Source of the DNA: Flavonifractor sp. An100
GTDB lineage: Bacteria > Bacillota > Clostridia > Oscillospirales > Oscillospiraceae
Direction: 5' to 3'
Assembly (NCBI RefSeq): GCF_002161175.1
Contig: NZ_NFMA01000025.1
Location: 1 to 52,463 of the forward strand
DNA: 52,463 bases
Shown here: piece by piece, positions 32,500-40,318 of the stretch
Layout: every line of letters begins with the position of its first letter
Position numbering within the stretch: the stretch's first letter is position 1
Made by a program: the position numbers and the translations under genes
Notes under the pieces: model-generated
The model's database searches: none
Seen by the model: the letters and a program-made list of their open reading frames with translations, nothing else
What the model was told of the DNA's origin: nothing

Positions 32500-34482
32500 T
32501 CAGGTGTCCAGATACCGGTCGATGGCCCGGGCCAGCTCCATGGTCACTTCCTCCAGAGATTTACCCGACACCTGTCCGCCGGCAGAGGCGGCATTGCCGC
32601 CGCCGCCCAGCTGTTCCAGAATGACCTGGACGTTGGTGTCCCCCATGGACCGGCCGGAGATGTTCACCCGGTCGCCGTCCTGGGAGAGAACGAAGGAGGT
32701 GTCGATGCCGATGATGTTCAGCAGCTCGTCGGCAGCCTGGGCGGCAATGACCCGGCCCACCGCCTTGTCGGTGACGGCAATGGCGATATGCTCCCGGTAG
32801 AGCTTGGCGTTTTGAATAATGGAATACTTGGCAATAGTGCCCGCCAGATCATTTTGGAAGAGTTTCTTTACCTCGCCGGTGTCGGCGCCGGAGCGGCGCA
32901 GGAAGGCGGCAGCTTCGAAGGTGCGACCGCCGGTGCGCATAGTAAAGTTTTTGGTATCCAGCACGATGCCGGCCAGCAGGGCCTCGGCCTCAGCCCGCAG
33001 CAGCTGGTTGGGCTCCACCACATACTGAAGAAGCTCCGTCACCAGCTCCGAGGCGGAGGAGGCATAGGGCTCGTGGTAGTTGAGGGCAGCCCCTTCGATG
33101 TAGGTAGCTGCCCGGCGGTGGTGGTCAATGACGGCCACCCGGTTGCAGGACTCCAGCAGTTCCACGGCCTGTACCTGTTCGGGGCGGTTGGTGTCCACGA
33201 CCACCGCCAGGGAGCGGGTATCGGCAATGAGTAGGGCCTCCTGAGGGGAGAGGAAACAGTCCAGGTATTCCGGCAGCTGAGACAGCTTGTCGATCAACTC
33301 CTGGGCAGGAGGGGGGGTGGGGTCCTTGAGAATATGGGCGGGGACCCCGTTTTTGCGGCACAGGGCACACACACCGGCCGCGGCGCCCACGGCGTCGTTG
33401 TCGGGGGACTTGTGGCCCATGATAAAGACCTGGGAGGAGTCGGAAATCAGAGCGGACAGAGCGTTGGCCATGACCCGGCTTTTCACCTTGGTGCGCTTTT
33501 CCGTCTCCTTAGAGCGGCCACCATAGAACTCAAAGGTGAACTTGTTGCGAATGACTGCCTGGTCGCCTCCCCGGGACAGAGCCATGTCGATGGACAGGTT
33601 GGCAAATTGCAAAAGCTCCTGGAAGCTCTCCCCGTCCTTGCCAATGCCGATGGAGAGAGAGGCGTTGATACCGGAGGGGTTGACCACCTGGTGGATGGTG
33701 TCCAGGATGTCAAATTTCTTTTCCACAAACTGACCCAGATACTGTTCCTCAAAGATGAAGAGATAGCGCTCCCGCTGCAGGCGGCGGAGCAGTCCGCCAG
33801 TACCGGCCACCCAAGAGTCCAGACGGGAGTCGATCTCGGAAATAATGGCCGAGCGCTCGTTCTCCGTCAGGTTTTTCATCAGGTCGTCGTAGTTGTCCAG
33901 CAGCAGCACCGCCGCCACTGGACGGGAGGCCCGATACCGATCCCGAACAGAGCAGAACTCGGTCACGTCTACCCAGTAGGTGGTGGCCAAAAAGCCGCCG
34001 CTGCGCCCCCCTGTGCGCACCAAGTGGCCGAAGACCAGAAAACGCCGAGCGCCATATTCCACCTCGGTGGGGCACTCGCTTTTGCCCTCCATGAGCCAGC
34101 GGGTGTCAAAGCCGGGGATGAGGGAGGAGAGTTTGGCATCGAAGAGGTGCTCCCGCTGACCGGTGAGCTGGAGAAAGCGGTCGTTGGTCCAGATGATATC
34201 GTTGCTCTCCGGGCGGAAAATGATCATGGGCAGAGGGGAGTTGGCCATGGTATCCTTGGTGGCAGTATCCACAGTGCCGGTGACATTCTCTAGATACTTG
34301 GTGATTTCCTTGCGCCGGCGCCGGGTATTTTCCCGGTTGTATAAACCCAGGCAGGCGACGGCGGCCAGCTCTCCGACTGACAGGGGAAGGGAGTAGAGGG
34401 CGGAGAGCAGGGCAAAGGCGATCAGACAGACAAAATAAAGCTGCAAGCTAGGTTGAAGCAGCTTGGAGATCTTTCGATTCAA
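32500..34482 (-). CDS. gdpP: cyclic-di-AMP phosphodiesterase GdpP
   Basis: A 660-residue membrane enzyme. Two N-terminal helices (about 12-48) are followed by a PAS-like domain (about 80-175), a degenerate GGDEF domain (about 190-320, without the GGDEF residues), a DHH domain with GHKSPDNDA (356-364) and DHH (453-455), and a DHHA1 domain with LGGGGNAASAGG near the end. It hydrolyses cyclic-di-AMP, so it affects potassium balance and cell-wall stress. The start is TTG at 34482, after AAAGGGGGG. It opens the minus-strand series gdpP-rplI-dnaB. Confidence 0.95.
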   Translation of the reverse strand: MNRKISKLLQPSLQLYFVCLIAFALLSALYSLPLSVGELAAVACLGLYNRENTRRRRKEITKYLENVTGTVDTATKDTMANSPLPMIIFRPESNDIIWTNDRFLQLTGQREHLFDAKLSSLIPGFDTRWLMEGKSECPTEVEYGARRFLVFGHLVRTGGRSGGFLATTYWVDVTEFCSVRDRYRASRPVAAVLLLDNYDDLMKNLTENERSAIISEIDSRLDSWVAGTGGLLRRLQRERYLFIFEEQYLGQFVEKKFDILDTIHQVVNPSGINASLSIGIGKDGESFQELLQFANLSIDMALSRGGDQAVIRNKFTFEFYGGRSKETEKRTKVKSRVMANALSALISDSSQVFIMGHKSPDNDAVGAAAGVCALCRKNGVPAHILKDPTPPPAQELIDKLSQLPEYLDCFLSPQEALLIADTRSLAVVVDTNRPEQVQAVELLESCNRVAVIDHHRRAATYIEGAALNYHEPYASSASELVTELLQYVVEPNQLLRAEAEALLAGIVLDTKNFTMRTGGRTFEAAAFLRRSGADTGEVKKLFQNDLAGTIAKYSIIQNAKLYREHIAIAVTDKAVGRVIAAQAADELLNIIGIDTSFVLSQDGDRVNISGRSMGDTNVQVILEQLGGGGNAASAGGQVSGKSLEEVTMELARAIDRYLDT

Positions 34483-34568
34483 AAAATCGCCCCCCTTTCT
34501 TTACTTGGTAATGGCAGGAAGCGGATGGAATCGTTTTTCCAGCCACAATGCCCGAACAAATTCAAATC

Positions 34569-34597
34569 ATTATATCAGATTGCAGCAGGGAAAACAA
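34569..34597 (-). promoter_or_regulatory. gdpP operon promoter
   Basis: TTGTTT (34592-34597) and TATAAT (34569-34574), 17 bases apart on the minus strand, about 85 bases before the start codon. Confidence 0.65.
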
Positions 34598-34664
34598 GAG
34601 GAAAGGACCGGAGGAAGGAGGAGGGAAAGGGAGAAAAAATCTCGGAAAAGGGGTGGCTGACCCG

Positions 34665-34693
34665 TTGCGCCCCAGGAAAAAGGCTGCTATAAT
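34665..34693 (+). promoter_or_regulatory. ilvE promoter
   Basis: TTGCGC (34665-34670) and TATAAT (34688-34693) with a 17-base spacer, divergent from the gdpP promoter. The leader of about 140 bases that follows (34700-34838) has a hairpin GGCCG/CGGCC near its start but no T-box or other riboswitch motif that I recognise. Confidence 0.6.
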
Positions 34694-34838
34694 AAAAAAA
34701 CCGGCCGTATTCCGCACGGCCCTCCCGTCTGGGGCGGATATTCCCGTTCTGGACGCCACGGACACGCTGCAGACCGAGCAGGTGTGTGGAATATAGAGGC
34801 AAGCAAGGATATTTCAAGTTTTTTAGGAGGCACTCTTT

Positions 34839-35906
34839 ATGGAAGAGATCAAAATTACCCGTGCAGCTACGCTGAAGGAGAAGCCTGATTCCTCCACCCT
34901 GGTTTTCGGTAAGGCGATGACGGACCATATGTTCTTGGTGGACTACGACGAGGGACAGGGCTGGCATGATCCCCGCATCGTCCCCTACGGCCCGCTGCAG
35001 ATCGACCCAGCCGCTAAGGTACTGCACTATGCGGAGGAGATTTTTGAGGGCCTGAAGGCCTATCGCACCGCGGACGGAACCATTCAGCTGTTCCGGGTAA
35101 AGGATAACATTGAGCGGATGAACAACTCTGCGGAGCGTATGTGTCTGCCCACCATCCCCGAGGAGCTGGCGCTGGTCGGCATCACCGAGCTGGTAAAGAT
35201 GGAGAAGGACTGGGTGCCCAGCGAGAAGGACACCTCCTTGTACATCCGGCCCTTTATGATCGGCCTGGACGCCGCTCTGGGTGTACATGCCTCCCACCAC
35301 TGCCAGTACATTGTCATTGTCTGCCCGGTGGGAGCCTATTATCCCGAAGGACTTAACCCTGTTAAGATCTACGTGGAGGATCAAGACGTCCGCGCGGTGA
35401 AGGGCGGAACCGGTATGGCCAAGACCGGCGGCAACTACGCTGCCTCCCTGCGGGCCGGAGACCGGGCAGAGAAGAACGGCTACTCCCAGGTGCTGTGGCT
35501 GGACGGCGTGCACCGCAAGTATATCGAGGAGGTCGGCTCCATGAACGTGATGTTCAAGGTGGCCGGTAAGATCCTTACCCCCGACCTCAACGGCTCTGTG
35601 CTGCCCGGCATCACCCGCCGCTCCTGTATCCAGCTGCTGAAGGAGTGGGGCTACGAGGTGGAGGAGCGACGCATCTCCGCTGAGGAGCTGTTTGAGGCCG
35701 CTGCCCAGGGCACTCTGGAGGAGGCCTGGGGCACTGGTACTGCCGCTGTGGTTTCCCCCATCGGGGAGCTGGCCATGGGAGACAAGAAGGTCACGGTCTC
35801 CAATAATCAGATTGGCCCGGTCACCCAGAAGCTGTACGATGAGCTCACCGGGATTCAGTGGGGCCGGGTGGCCGATACCCACGGCTGGATCACCAAGGTA
35901 TGCTGA
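34839..35906 (+). CDS. ilvE: branched-chain amino acid aminotransferase
   Basis: A 355-residue fold-type IV PLP enzyme. PLP-binding lysine K195 is in GMAKTGGNYAASL. The conserved EEIFEGLKAYR (about 66-76), EEVGSMNVMF and the GTGTAAVVSPIGEL phosphate-binding loop are all present. It transfers the amino group between glutamate and the keto acids of Leu, Ile and Val, the last step of their synthesis. It is of the larger (BCAT II-like) form. AGGAGG precedes the ATG. It is a single gene, with its own promoter and terminator. Confidence 0.96.
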   Translation: MEEIKITRAATLKEKPDSSTLVFGKAMTDHMFLVDYDEGQGWHDPRIVPYGPLQIDPAAKVLHYAEEIFEGLKAYRTADGTIQLFRVKDNIERMNNSAERMCLPTIPEELALVGITELVKMEKDWVPSEKDTSLYIRPFMIGLDAALGVHASHHCQYIVIVCPVGAYYPEGLNPVKIYVEDQDVRAVKGGTGMAKTGGNYAASLRAGDRAEKNGYSQVLWLDGVHRKYIEEVGSMNVMFKVAGKILTPDLNGSVLPGITRRSCIQLLKEWGYEVEERRISAEELFEAAAQGTLEEAWGTGTAAVVSPIGELAMGDKKVTVSNNQIGPVTQKLYDELTGIQWGRVADTHGWITKVC

Positions 35907-35956
35907 AAACGATGGGGGCTGCATGTTGAAAAGCCCCGGCACCTATGAACTGTTTG

Positions 35957-36000
35957 AAAAAGTCGAACCCTGTGTATGCATACACAGGGTTCGACTTTTT
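35957..36000. terminator. ilvE terminator, perfect 44-base palindrome
   Basis: AAAAAGTCGAACCCTGTGTA and its exact complement surround the centre TGCA, ending in TTTTT on both strands. It probably ends ilvE transcription. Confidence 0.85.
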
Positions 36001-36514
36001 TACTGCTCCATTCAGGCGGCTCAGAAAGTGTTTTGCCAGAGGAATCATTCATAGGAACAATTGAAAAAAAACAGCATAGATTGAATTGTATTGCAAATAA
36101 AGTGATACCGAACAGAGGAGGATGAGAGTGGGTAAGATATGACGGAATCCTTGCATTAATAATAATGATTCCTACAATTCCCAAAAAAATTATGCAATAT
36201 AACAATTTTAATGCATTAAAACTAAGATGCATCGTACTATATGTTCAATTGACAAAGAAGGGGATGATGTGATAAACTGCAAAAAACAGCTCAAACGCTC
36301 AAAGGAGAGTAGAGCTAAGGCTCCAAGCAACTGGAGATATAATCTGACAATTTATGCAAGTTTCTGTTGTGTTCAACAGTTTCCTGAAGAAGGGAACAAT
36401 GAAGAGGTGCAATGGTGATGTTCAACGAAGGACAGGTTTTATACCGCACAGGTGTAGAGTCTGCCCTTATTTTTATAAATGTTTGGTATAGGCATGGAAA
36501 GAGCAACTGATCAC

Positions 36515-36652
36515 GCCGAAAAAGGACGGGAAACACATAGTTGTGTGTGGTGTGAAATCGTCCTTTCGGCTTTGCGGGAAACACACACGTCTCAGCCTGC
36601 CTGGCCCCTGAACATATGTGTATGCCAGGGGAAAAGCGGAGAGGAAAGGAGG
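36515..36652 (+). ncRNA. candidate structured leader RNA, copy A
   Basis: Helix 1 pairs 36515-36528 with 36559-36570 (GCCGAA..GGACG with CGTCCTTTCGGC). It encloses a hairpin CACA-TAGT-TGTG (36534-36545). A less paired conserved stretch TTGCGGGAAACACACACGTC follows, then the terminal hairpin CCCCTG-AA-CATA-TGTG-TATG-C-CAGGGG (36605-36631), and finally AAAAGCGGAGAGG and AAAGGAGG. Copy A also holds an extra duplicate of the helix-1 5' strand at 36425-36440. Comparison with copy B shows paired changes, so an RNA structure is likely. No known riboswitch class is recognised. Confidence 0.5.
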
Positions 36653-36654
36653 AA

Positions 36655-36693
36655 GTGAATATCCTTCTCACAGTGGGGGGAGCGTGTGGATAA
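36655..36693 (+). CDS. possible leader peptide, copy A
   Basis: A 12-codon frame starting with GTG lies directly after the conserved AAAGGAGG (36645-36652) and ends 21 bases before the transporter ATG. Copy B has a frame at the same place, but it encodes a different sequence. The spacing of two bases is short, so use of this start is uncertain. Confidence 0.2.
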   Translation: MNILLTVGGACG

Positions 36694-36714
36694 AAAACGA
36701 GGGGGAAAACCTAC

Positions 36715-38103
36715 ATGGAAATCACATTAACCGCATTGCACTGGTGCTACCTGGTGGGAGTCCTGTTTGTCCTTGCCGCCATGATTATGCGCAAGGATGT
36801 AGTGGTTCCCTGTGCCGTCTTCACTATGGTGTCCGGTTTTATCGCATCCGGCGGTAGCTTCAGTGAAGCAGTGTTAACCCAGGCAAAGGCCCTGATGTTT
36901 GCCTGGAGCGAGTTTGGCGCGCTGATCGTGGGCATTGGTCTGATGACCATGATGTCCAAGCAGATGGCCGACATGGGAACAGACCGGTTCCTGATCACTC
37001 CAGTGGCCAAGATCGTTAAGAACCCCAGCATTTCCTACATCATTTTGGGCGCGGTGATGGGACTGATCACCGCCGTGCTCTGGCCCTCTCCCGGTATTGC
37101 TCTGGTGGGCGGCCTGCTTACCCCCATTGCGGTTCGGGCCGGAATGCCCGCCATCTGGGCGGCTGCGGCTATGAACATGTGCGGCCACGGCTTCGTGATG
37201 TCTCTGGACCCCGTGATTCAGGGTGCTGTAGGTATCACTGCTGGTACCGCGGGCATCAGCATTGCCGAGCTCATCAATACTGGTTGGCCCATCTGGCTGG
37301 CCTGCGGCGTGGCTGCTCTGATCAGCTCCTTTGTGGCGTTCCAGATTGATATGAAGCGCAACAAGGAGGCTTATGCTCTGCGGGTAAAGAAGATGGCCGA
37401 TGAGGCTCAGGAAGAGGAACGGGAGTTCCATCCCGGCGCCAAGTTTATGGCCGGCTTCACGGTGCTTGCCTTCGTGGTGGCTATCGTTTTGATCCTGGTT
37501 GACAAGCGTACCGGCAGCGATGCTCTGTATGTTCTCATTGGTGCTGGTGTTATTGTTACCATTGTGGGCTCCATCATCCAGCACGGCCTGGTCAATGCTT
37601 TGTCTAAGTTTGTGGACTATGCCCGTGAGGGTATGGAGTTTGGTATGATGGCCTTTACTCCGGTGCTCTTCATCGGCGGCTTCTTCTTCATCGGCGGTTC
37701 CGGTATCTCCAACATCCTGGTTGGTGAGTACACCCAGGGCGTGCTGATGGACTGGGCCTGGTGGATCTCCGCTCGCGTGCCCATGTCCGCTATCCCCATT
37801 GTCATTATGCTGATGATCATCGGCGGCATTACCGGTCTGGATGGCTCCGGCTTCTCCGGCCTGCCTCTGATGGGCTCCCTGGCTCTGGCCTTCGGCAGCG
37901 CGCTGGACATGAACATCGCGGTTTTGGCCATGGTTGGCCAGCTGGGCGCTGTGTGGATTGGCGGCGGCACCGTGGTGCCTTGGTCCGTCATTCCTGTGGC
38001 TGCCATGTGTGACGTGGACGCAGTGGAATTGTGCCGCAAGAACATGGTTCCTACCTTCATCGGTTTGACCGTGGCCTGTGTTGTGGCAGTTATGATGCTC
38101 TGA
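36715..38103 (+). CDS. multi-helix transporter, copy A (DcuC/ion-transporter-like)
   Basis: A 462-residue membrane protein with about 11-12 helices. Conserved features are SKQMADMGTDRFLI (about 82-95), GLLTPIAVRAGMPAIWAA, GHGFVMSLDPVIQG (about 160-173) and the glycine-rich GLDGSGFSGLPLMGSLA in the second half. The layout resembles anion:cation symporters of the DcuC/GntP/NhaC groups within the ion-transporter superfamily, but I cannot name the substrate. The sequence is closely similar to copy B downstream, identical over long stretches. The ATG is preceded by GAGGGGG. A terminator follows, so it is transcribed apart from copy B. Confidence 0.75.
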   Translation: MEITLTALHWCYLVGVLFVLAAMIMRKDVVVPCAVFTMVSGFIASGGSFSEAVLTQAKALMFAWSEFGALIVGIGLMTMMSKQMADMGTDRFLITPVAKIVKNPSISYIILGAVMGLITAVLWPSPGIALVGGLLTPIAVRAGMPAIWAAAAMNMCGHGFVMSLDPVIQGAVGITAGTAGISIAELINTGWPIWLACGVAALISSFVAFQIDMKRNKEAYALRVKKMADEAQEEEREFHPGAKFMAGFTVLAFVVAIVLILVDKRTGSDALYVLIGAGVIVTIVGSIIQHGLVNALSKFVDYAREGMEFGMMAFTPVLFIGGFFFIGGSGISNILVGEYTQGVLMDWAWWISARVPMSAIPIVIMLMIIGGITGLDGSGFSGLPLMGSLALAFGSALDMNIAVLAMVGQLGAVWIGGGTVVPWSVIPVAAMCDVDAVELCRKNMVPTFIGLTVACVVAVMML

Positions 38104-38171
38104 TTCTGGTAAGCTACATAACCGCATCAAAGAGCAGCAACTGGTTTTCGAACAAGGCGAACAATGAATAG

Positions 38172-38210
38172 AAACCCCGGATCCCATAAAGTGGGATCCG
38201 GGGTTTTTTA
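38172..38210 (+). terminator. terminator of transporter copy A
   Basis: A 15-bp stem AAACCCCGGATCCCA with a 5-base loop runs into TTTTTTA. Confidence 0.9.
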
Positions 38211-38814
38211 GCGGGGTGACCCGTGCAGGCAGACGGCGAATTGGTGGACCAAGCGGAGAGTGAAGTGCTGTGCTGGTTAAAGTGTTACTCTTCCCAAAAA
38301 GTAATTTATAAGAATAATTGAAAAAAACTTGGATCAAATTGCATTTTAAAAAAAGTGAGACCAAATAGGGGCGAAAAGGAAGAAAAAAGATAGGAAAAAT
38401 TGCTTGTACTAATAGTAATAATTCTCATAATCTCTAAAAATCACACAATATAATAGTTTAGATTTGGTTAATTTATACTATATTTAATTGACTAATTGAC
38501 AAAGAGGAGAGTGGCATGGTAGACACACAAAAAGTGGTTCGACAGCCCTATGCAAGTTTCGGTTGTATTCGACAGCTTTTTTAAGAAGCGGCAATAAAAG
38601 AGAAGCGATGATGTTTAACGAAGGACAGGTTTTATACCACATAGCTGTGGAGGGGGATTGTCCTTCAGGCGTTGCGGGAGACGCATACGTCTTAGCCTTA
38701 CATAGGCCCCTGAAAATATGTGTATGCCAGGGAAAAACGGAGAGGAAAGGAGGAAATGAATACCTACATCTCAACAAAGAAGACGTGTGTTGATAAAAAG
38801 AGGAGGATCAGACC
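38211..38814 (+). promoter_or_regulatory. long AT-rich leader region of transporter copy B
   Basis: No gene is seen. From about 38305 the sequence matches the copy A leader. A TATAAT (38449-38454) and a TTGACA (38487-38492) occur but do not form one promoter with normal spacing. A hairpin-like GGTTGTATTCGACAGC (38562-38577) is followed by TTTTTT and could act as an early terminator. Confidence 0.65.
38620..38753 (+). ncRNA. candidate structured leader RNA, copy B
   Basis: Helix 1 pairs GAAGGACA (38620-38627) with TGTCCTTC (38659-38666). It encloses CCACA-TAGC-TGTGG (38637-38650). The conserved TTGCGGGAGACGCATACGTC (38672-38691) follows, then the hairpin CCCTG-AAA-ATA-TGTG-TAT-GC-CAGGG (38708-38732) and AACGGAGAGGAAAGGAGG. 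Relative to copy A the helix pairs change from AAAGGACG:CGTCCTTT to GAAGGACA:TGTCCTTC and from ACACA:TGTGT to CCACA:TGTGG, both keeping pairing. The loops stay the same. Confidence 0.5.
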
Positions 38815-38830
38815 TTGGATATTACATTGA
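38756..38830 (+). CDS. possible leader peptide, copy B
   Basis: A 24-codon frame starts with ATG right after the conserved AAAGGAGG (38746-38753) and ends 16 bases inside the transporter gene, so it could couple translation. The peptide is basic (STKKTCVDKKRRIRP) and unlike that of copy A, so it may be fortuitous. Confidence 0.2.
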   Translation: MNTYISTKKTCVDKKRRIRPWILH

Positions 38831-40203
38831 ATGCCTTGCATTGGATTTACCTAATCGGCATGGTAGTGATCTTAGTCACTATGATTATGCGCAAAAATGT
38901 GGTAGTACCCTGCATCCTGTTCACGCTTTTAACTGGCCTGATTGCTTCGGGAAGTCTGGTCGGGGCGGTGATGGTTCAGGCAAATGCTTTGTTGTTTGCG
39001 CTGGGAGAATTTGGATCTCTCATTCTTGGCATTGGCGTAATGGTAGCCATGGCCAAACAAATGGCCGATATGGGAACGGATCGTTTTTTGATTGAGCCTT
39101 TGTCTAAATTTATTAAGTACCCCGGTGTTTCTTATTTTATACTGGGTGGAGTTATGGCAATTATCACTGCACTGGTATGGCCATCTTCTGGCGTTGCTTT
39201 AGTAGGCGGGCTGCTGACCCCCATCGCGGTTCGGGCTGGAATGCCCGCAATCTGGGCGGCCGTAGCCATGAATATGTTTGGACATGGACTTGTGTTCTCG
39301 TTGGATCCGGTAATCCAAGGCGCTGGAGGCATTACGGCTGGTACGGCAGGCATCACGGTTGCTGAGCTGATTTCAACTGGATGGCCGGTATGGCTGTCCT
39401 GTGGTGTGGTAGCTCTCACATGTTCTTTTATTGCGTTCCAGATTGACATGAAGCGTAGAGGAAATGTTTGTGCAGCTCAGGGTAAGCCGAACGTGGAGAT
39501 CAAAGAGGAGCTGCAGGAACAAGCCATTCATCCTGCGGCGAAGTTCATGGCAATCTTTACGCCCATTTGTTTCGCTCTGGCCATTGGAGGCATTCTGGTC
39601 GAAGGCCTGGCCGGAGGCGATGCGTTAAACATGCTCATTGGAACGGGCGTTATTGTCACTGTGGTAGGCGCGATTCTTCAGTACGGAGTGGTTGAAGCGC
39701 TGGAGCGGTTTGTGGGTTATGCCCAGGCTGGTATGGAATTTGGTATCATGGCCTTTACCTCAGCCCTGTTTATTGGCGGCTTCTTCTTTATTGGCGGTTC
39801 TGGAGTGGCGAACATCCTGCCTGGTGAGTACGCCCAAGGCTTGCTGATGGATTGGGCCTGGTGGCTATCTGATATGGTGCCCATGTCGGAGATCCCGGTT
39901 GTCATTTTGATGGCAATCATTGGTGGCCTCACCGGTTTGGGAGGGTCCGGGTTCTCTGGACTGCCTCTGATGGGGTCTCTGGCTCTGGCTTTTGGTACTG
40001 CGCTGGACATGAATATTGCGGTTCTGGCCATGGTTGGTCAGCTGGGATGCGTTTGGATTGGCGGCGGAACCGTGGTGCCTTGGGCGGTTATTCCGGTTGC
40101 TGCAATCTGTGATGTAGACGCAGTAGAAGTGTGCAGAAAAAACTTGGTTCCAACCTTTGCGGGATTGGCAACCGCTTGTGTCGTAGCAGTCATGTTGCTC
40201 TGA
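38815..40203 (+). CDS. multi-helix transporter, copy B (DcuC/ion-transporter-like)
   Basis: A 462-residue membrane protein of the same length as copy A and very similar to it. It shares AKQMADMGTDRFLI, GLLTPIAVRAGMPAIWAA, GHGLVFSLDPVIQG and GLGGSGFSGLPLMGSLA. The most variable part is the central cytoplasmic loop (about 220-240), where copy B has RRGNVCAAQGKPNVEIKEEL. Codon use is more AT-rich than in copy A, so the duplication is not recent or the copies have different histories. The start is TTG at 38815, eight bases after AGGAGG. The substrate is unknown. Confidence 0.75.
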   Translation: MDITLNALHWIYLIGMVVILVTMIMRKNVVVPCILFTLLTGLIASGSLVGAVMVQANALLFALGEFGSLILGIGVMVAMAKQMADMGTDRFLIEPLSKFIKYPGVSYFILGGVMAIITALVWPSSGVALVGGLLTPIAVRAGMPAIWAAVAMNMFGHGLVFSLDPVIQGAGGITAGTAGITVAELISTGWPVWLSCGVVALTCSFIAFQIDMKRRGNVCAAQGKPNVEIKEELQEQAIHPAAKFMAIFTPICFALAIGGILVEGLAGGDALNMLIGTGVIVTVVGAILQYGVVEALERFVGYAQAGMEFGIMAFTSALFIGGFFFIGGSGVANILPGEYAQGLLMDWAWWLSDMVPMSEIPVVILMAIIGGLTGLGGSGFSGLPLMGSLALAFGTALDMNIAVLAMVGQLGCVWIGGGTVVPWAVIPVAAICDVDAVEVCRKNLVPTFAGLATACVVAVMLL

Positions 40204-40270
40204 TTCTAGAAAACCAAGATCCCACAGCGGATTGCGGTAACAGGTATTGGAATCAGAGAAAACTGAATGA

Positions 40271-40312
40271 AAAAATCCCCAGGTCCCATACATTGGGACC
40301 TGGGGATTTTTT
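40271..40312. terminator. bidirectional terminator after transporter copy B
   Basis: An 18-bp stem AAAAATCCCCAGGTCCCA with a 5-base loop separates the transporter from the converging DUF815 gene. Confidence 0.9.
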
Positions 40313-40318
40313 GTGAAT

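Larger units (their letters stand above)
36001..36714 (+). promoter_or_regulatory. long AT-rich leader region of transporter copy A
   Basis: There is no gene in these 714 bases. The region is homologous over most of its length to 38305-38814 in front of copy B: shared blocks include TATGCAAGTTTC, AACGAAGGACAGGTTTTATA, CATATGTGTATGCCAGGG (one change) and AGAGGAAAGGAGGAA. A TTGACA is at 36248-36253, but no good -10 element can be paired with it. A small hairpin CTGTTG-TGTT-CAACAG lies near 36365. The structured 3' part is listed separately. Confidence 0.7.

Noticed and set aside
34700-34838. T-box riboswitch before ilvE
   Set aside because: The conserved T-box core and a specifier stem could not be found, and the leader is short.
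36874-38364. A 496-codon open frame opposite transporter copy A
   Set aside because: It has His/Gln/Asn-rich antisense composition and its start lies across the terminator of copy A.
38563-38793. A small frame in the copy B leader (about 76 codons)
   Set aside because: The matching frame in copy A diverges after nine residues and stops early, while RNA pairing is preserved. The conservation is better explained by RNA than by protein.
36001-38814. Insertion sequence or CRISPR-like repeats in the AT-rich intergenic regions
   Set aside because: There is no transposase, no terminal inverted repeats and no regularly spaced repeats. The similarity is explained by duplication of the transporter with its leader.
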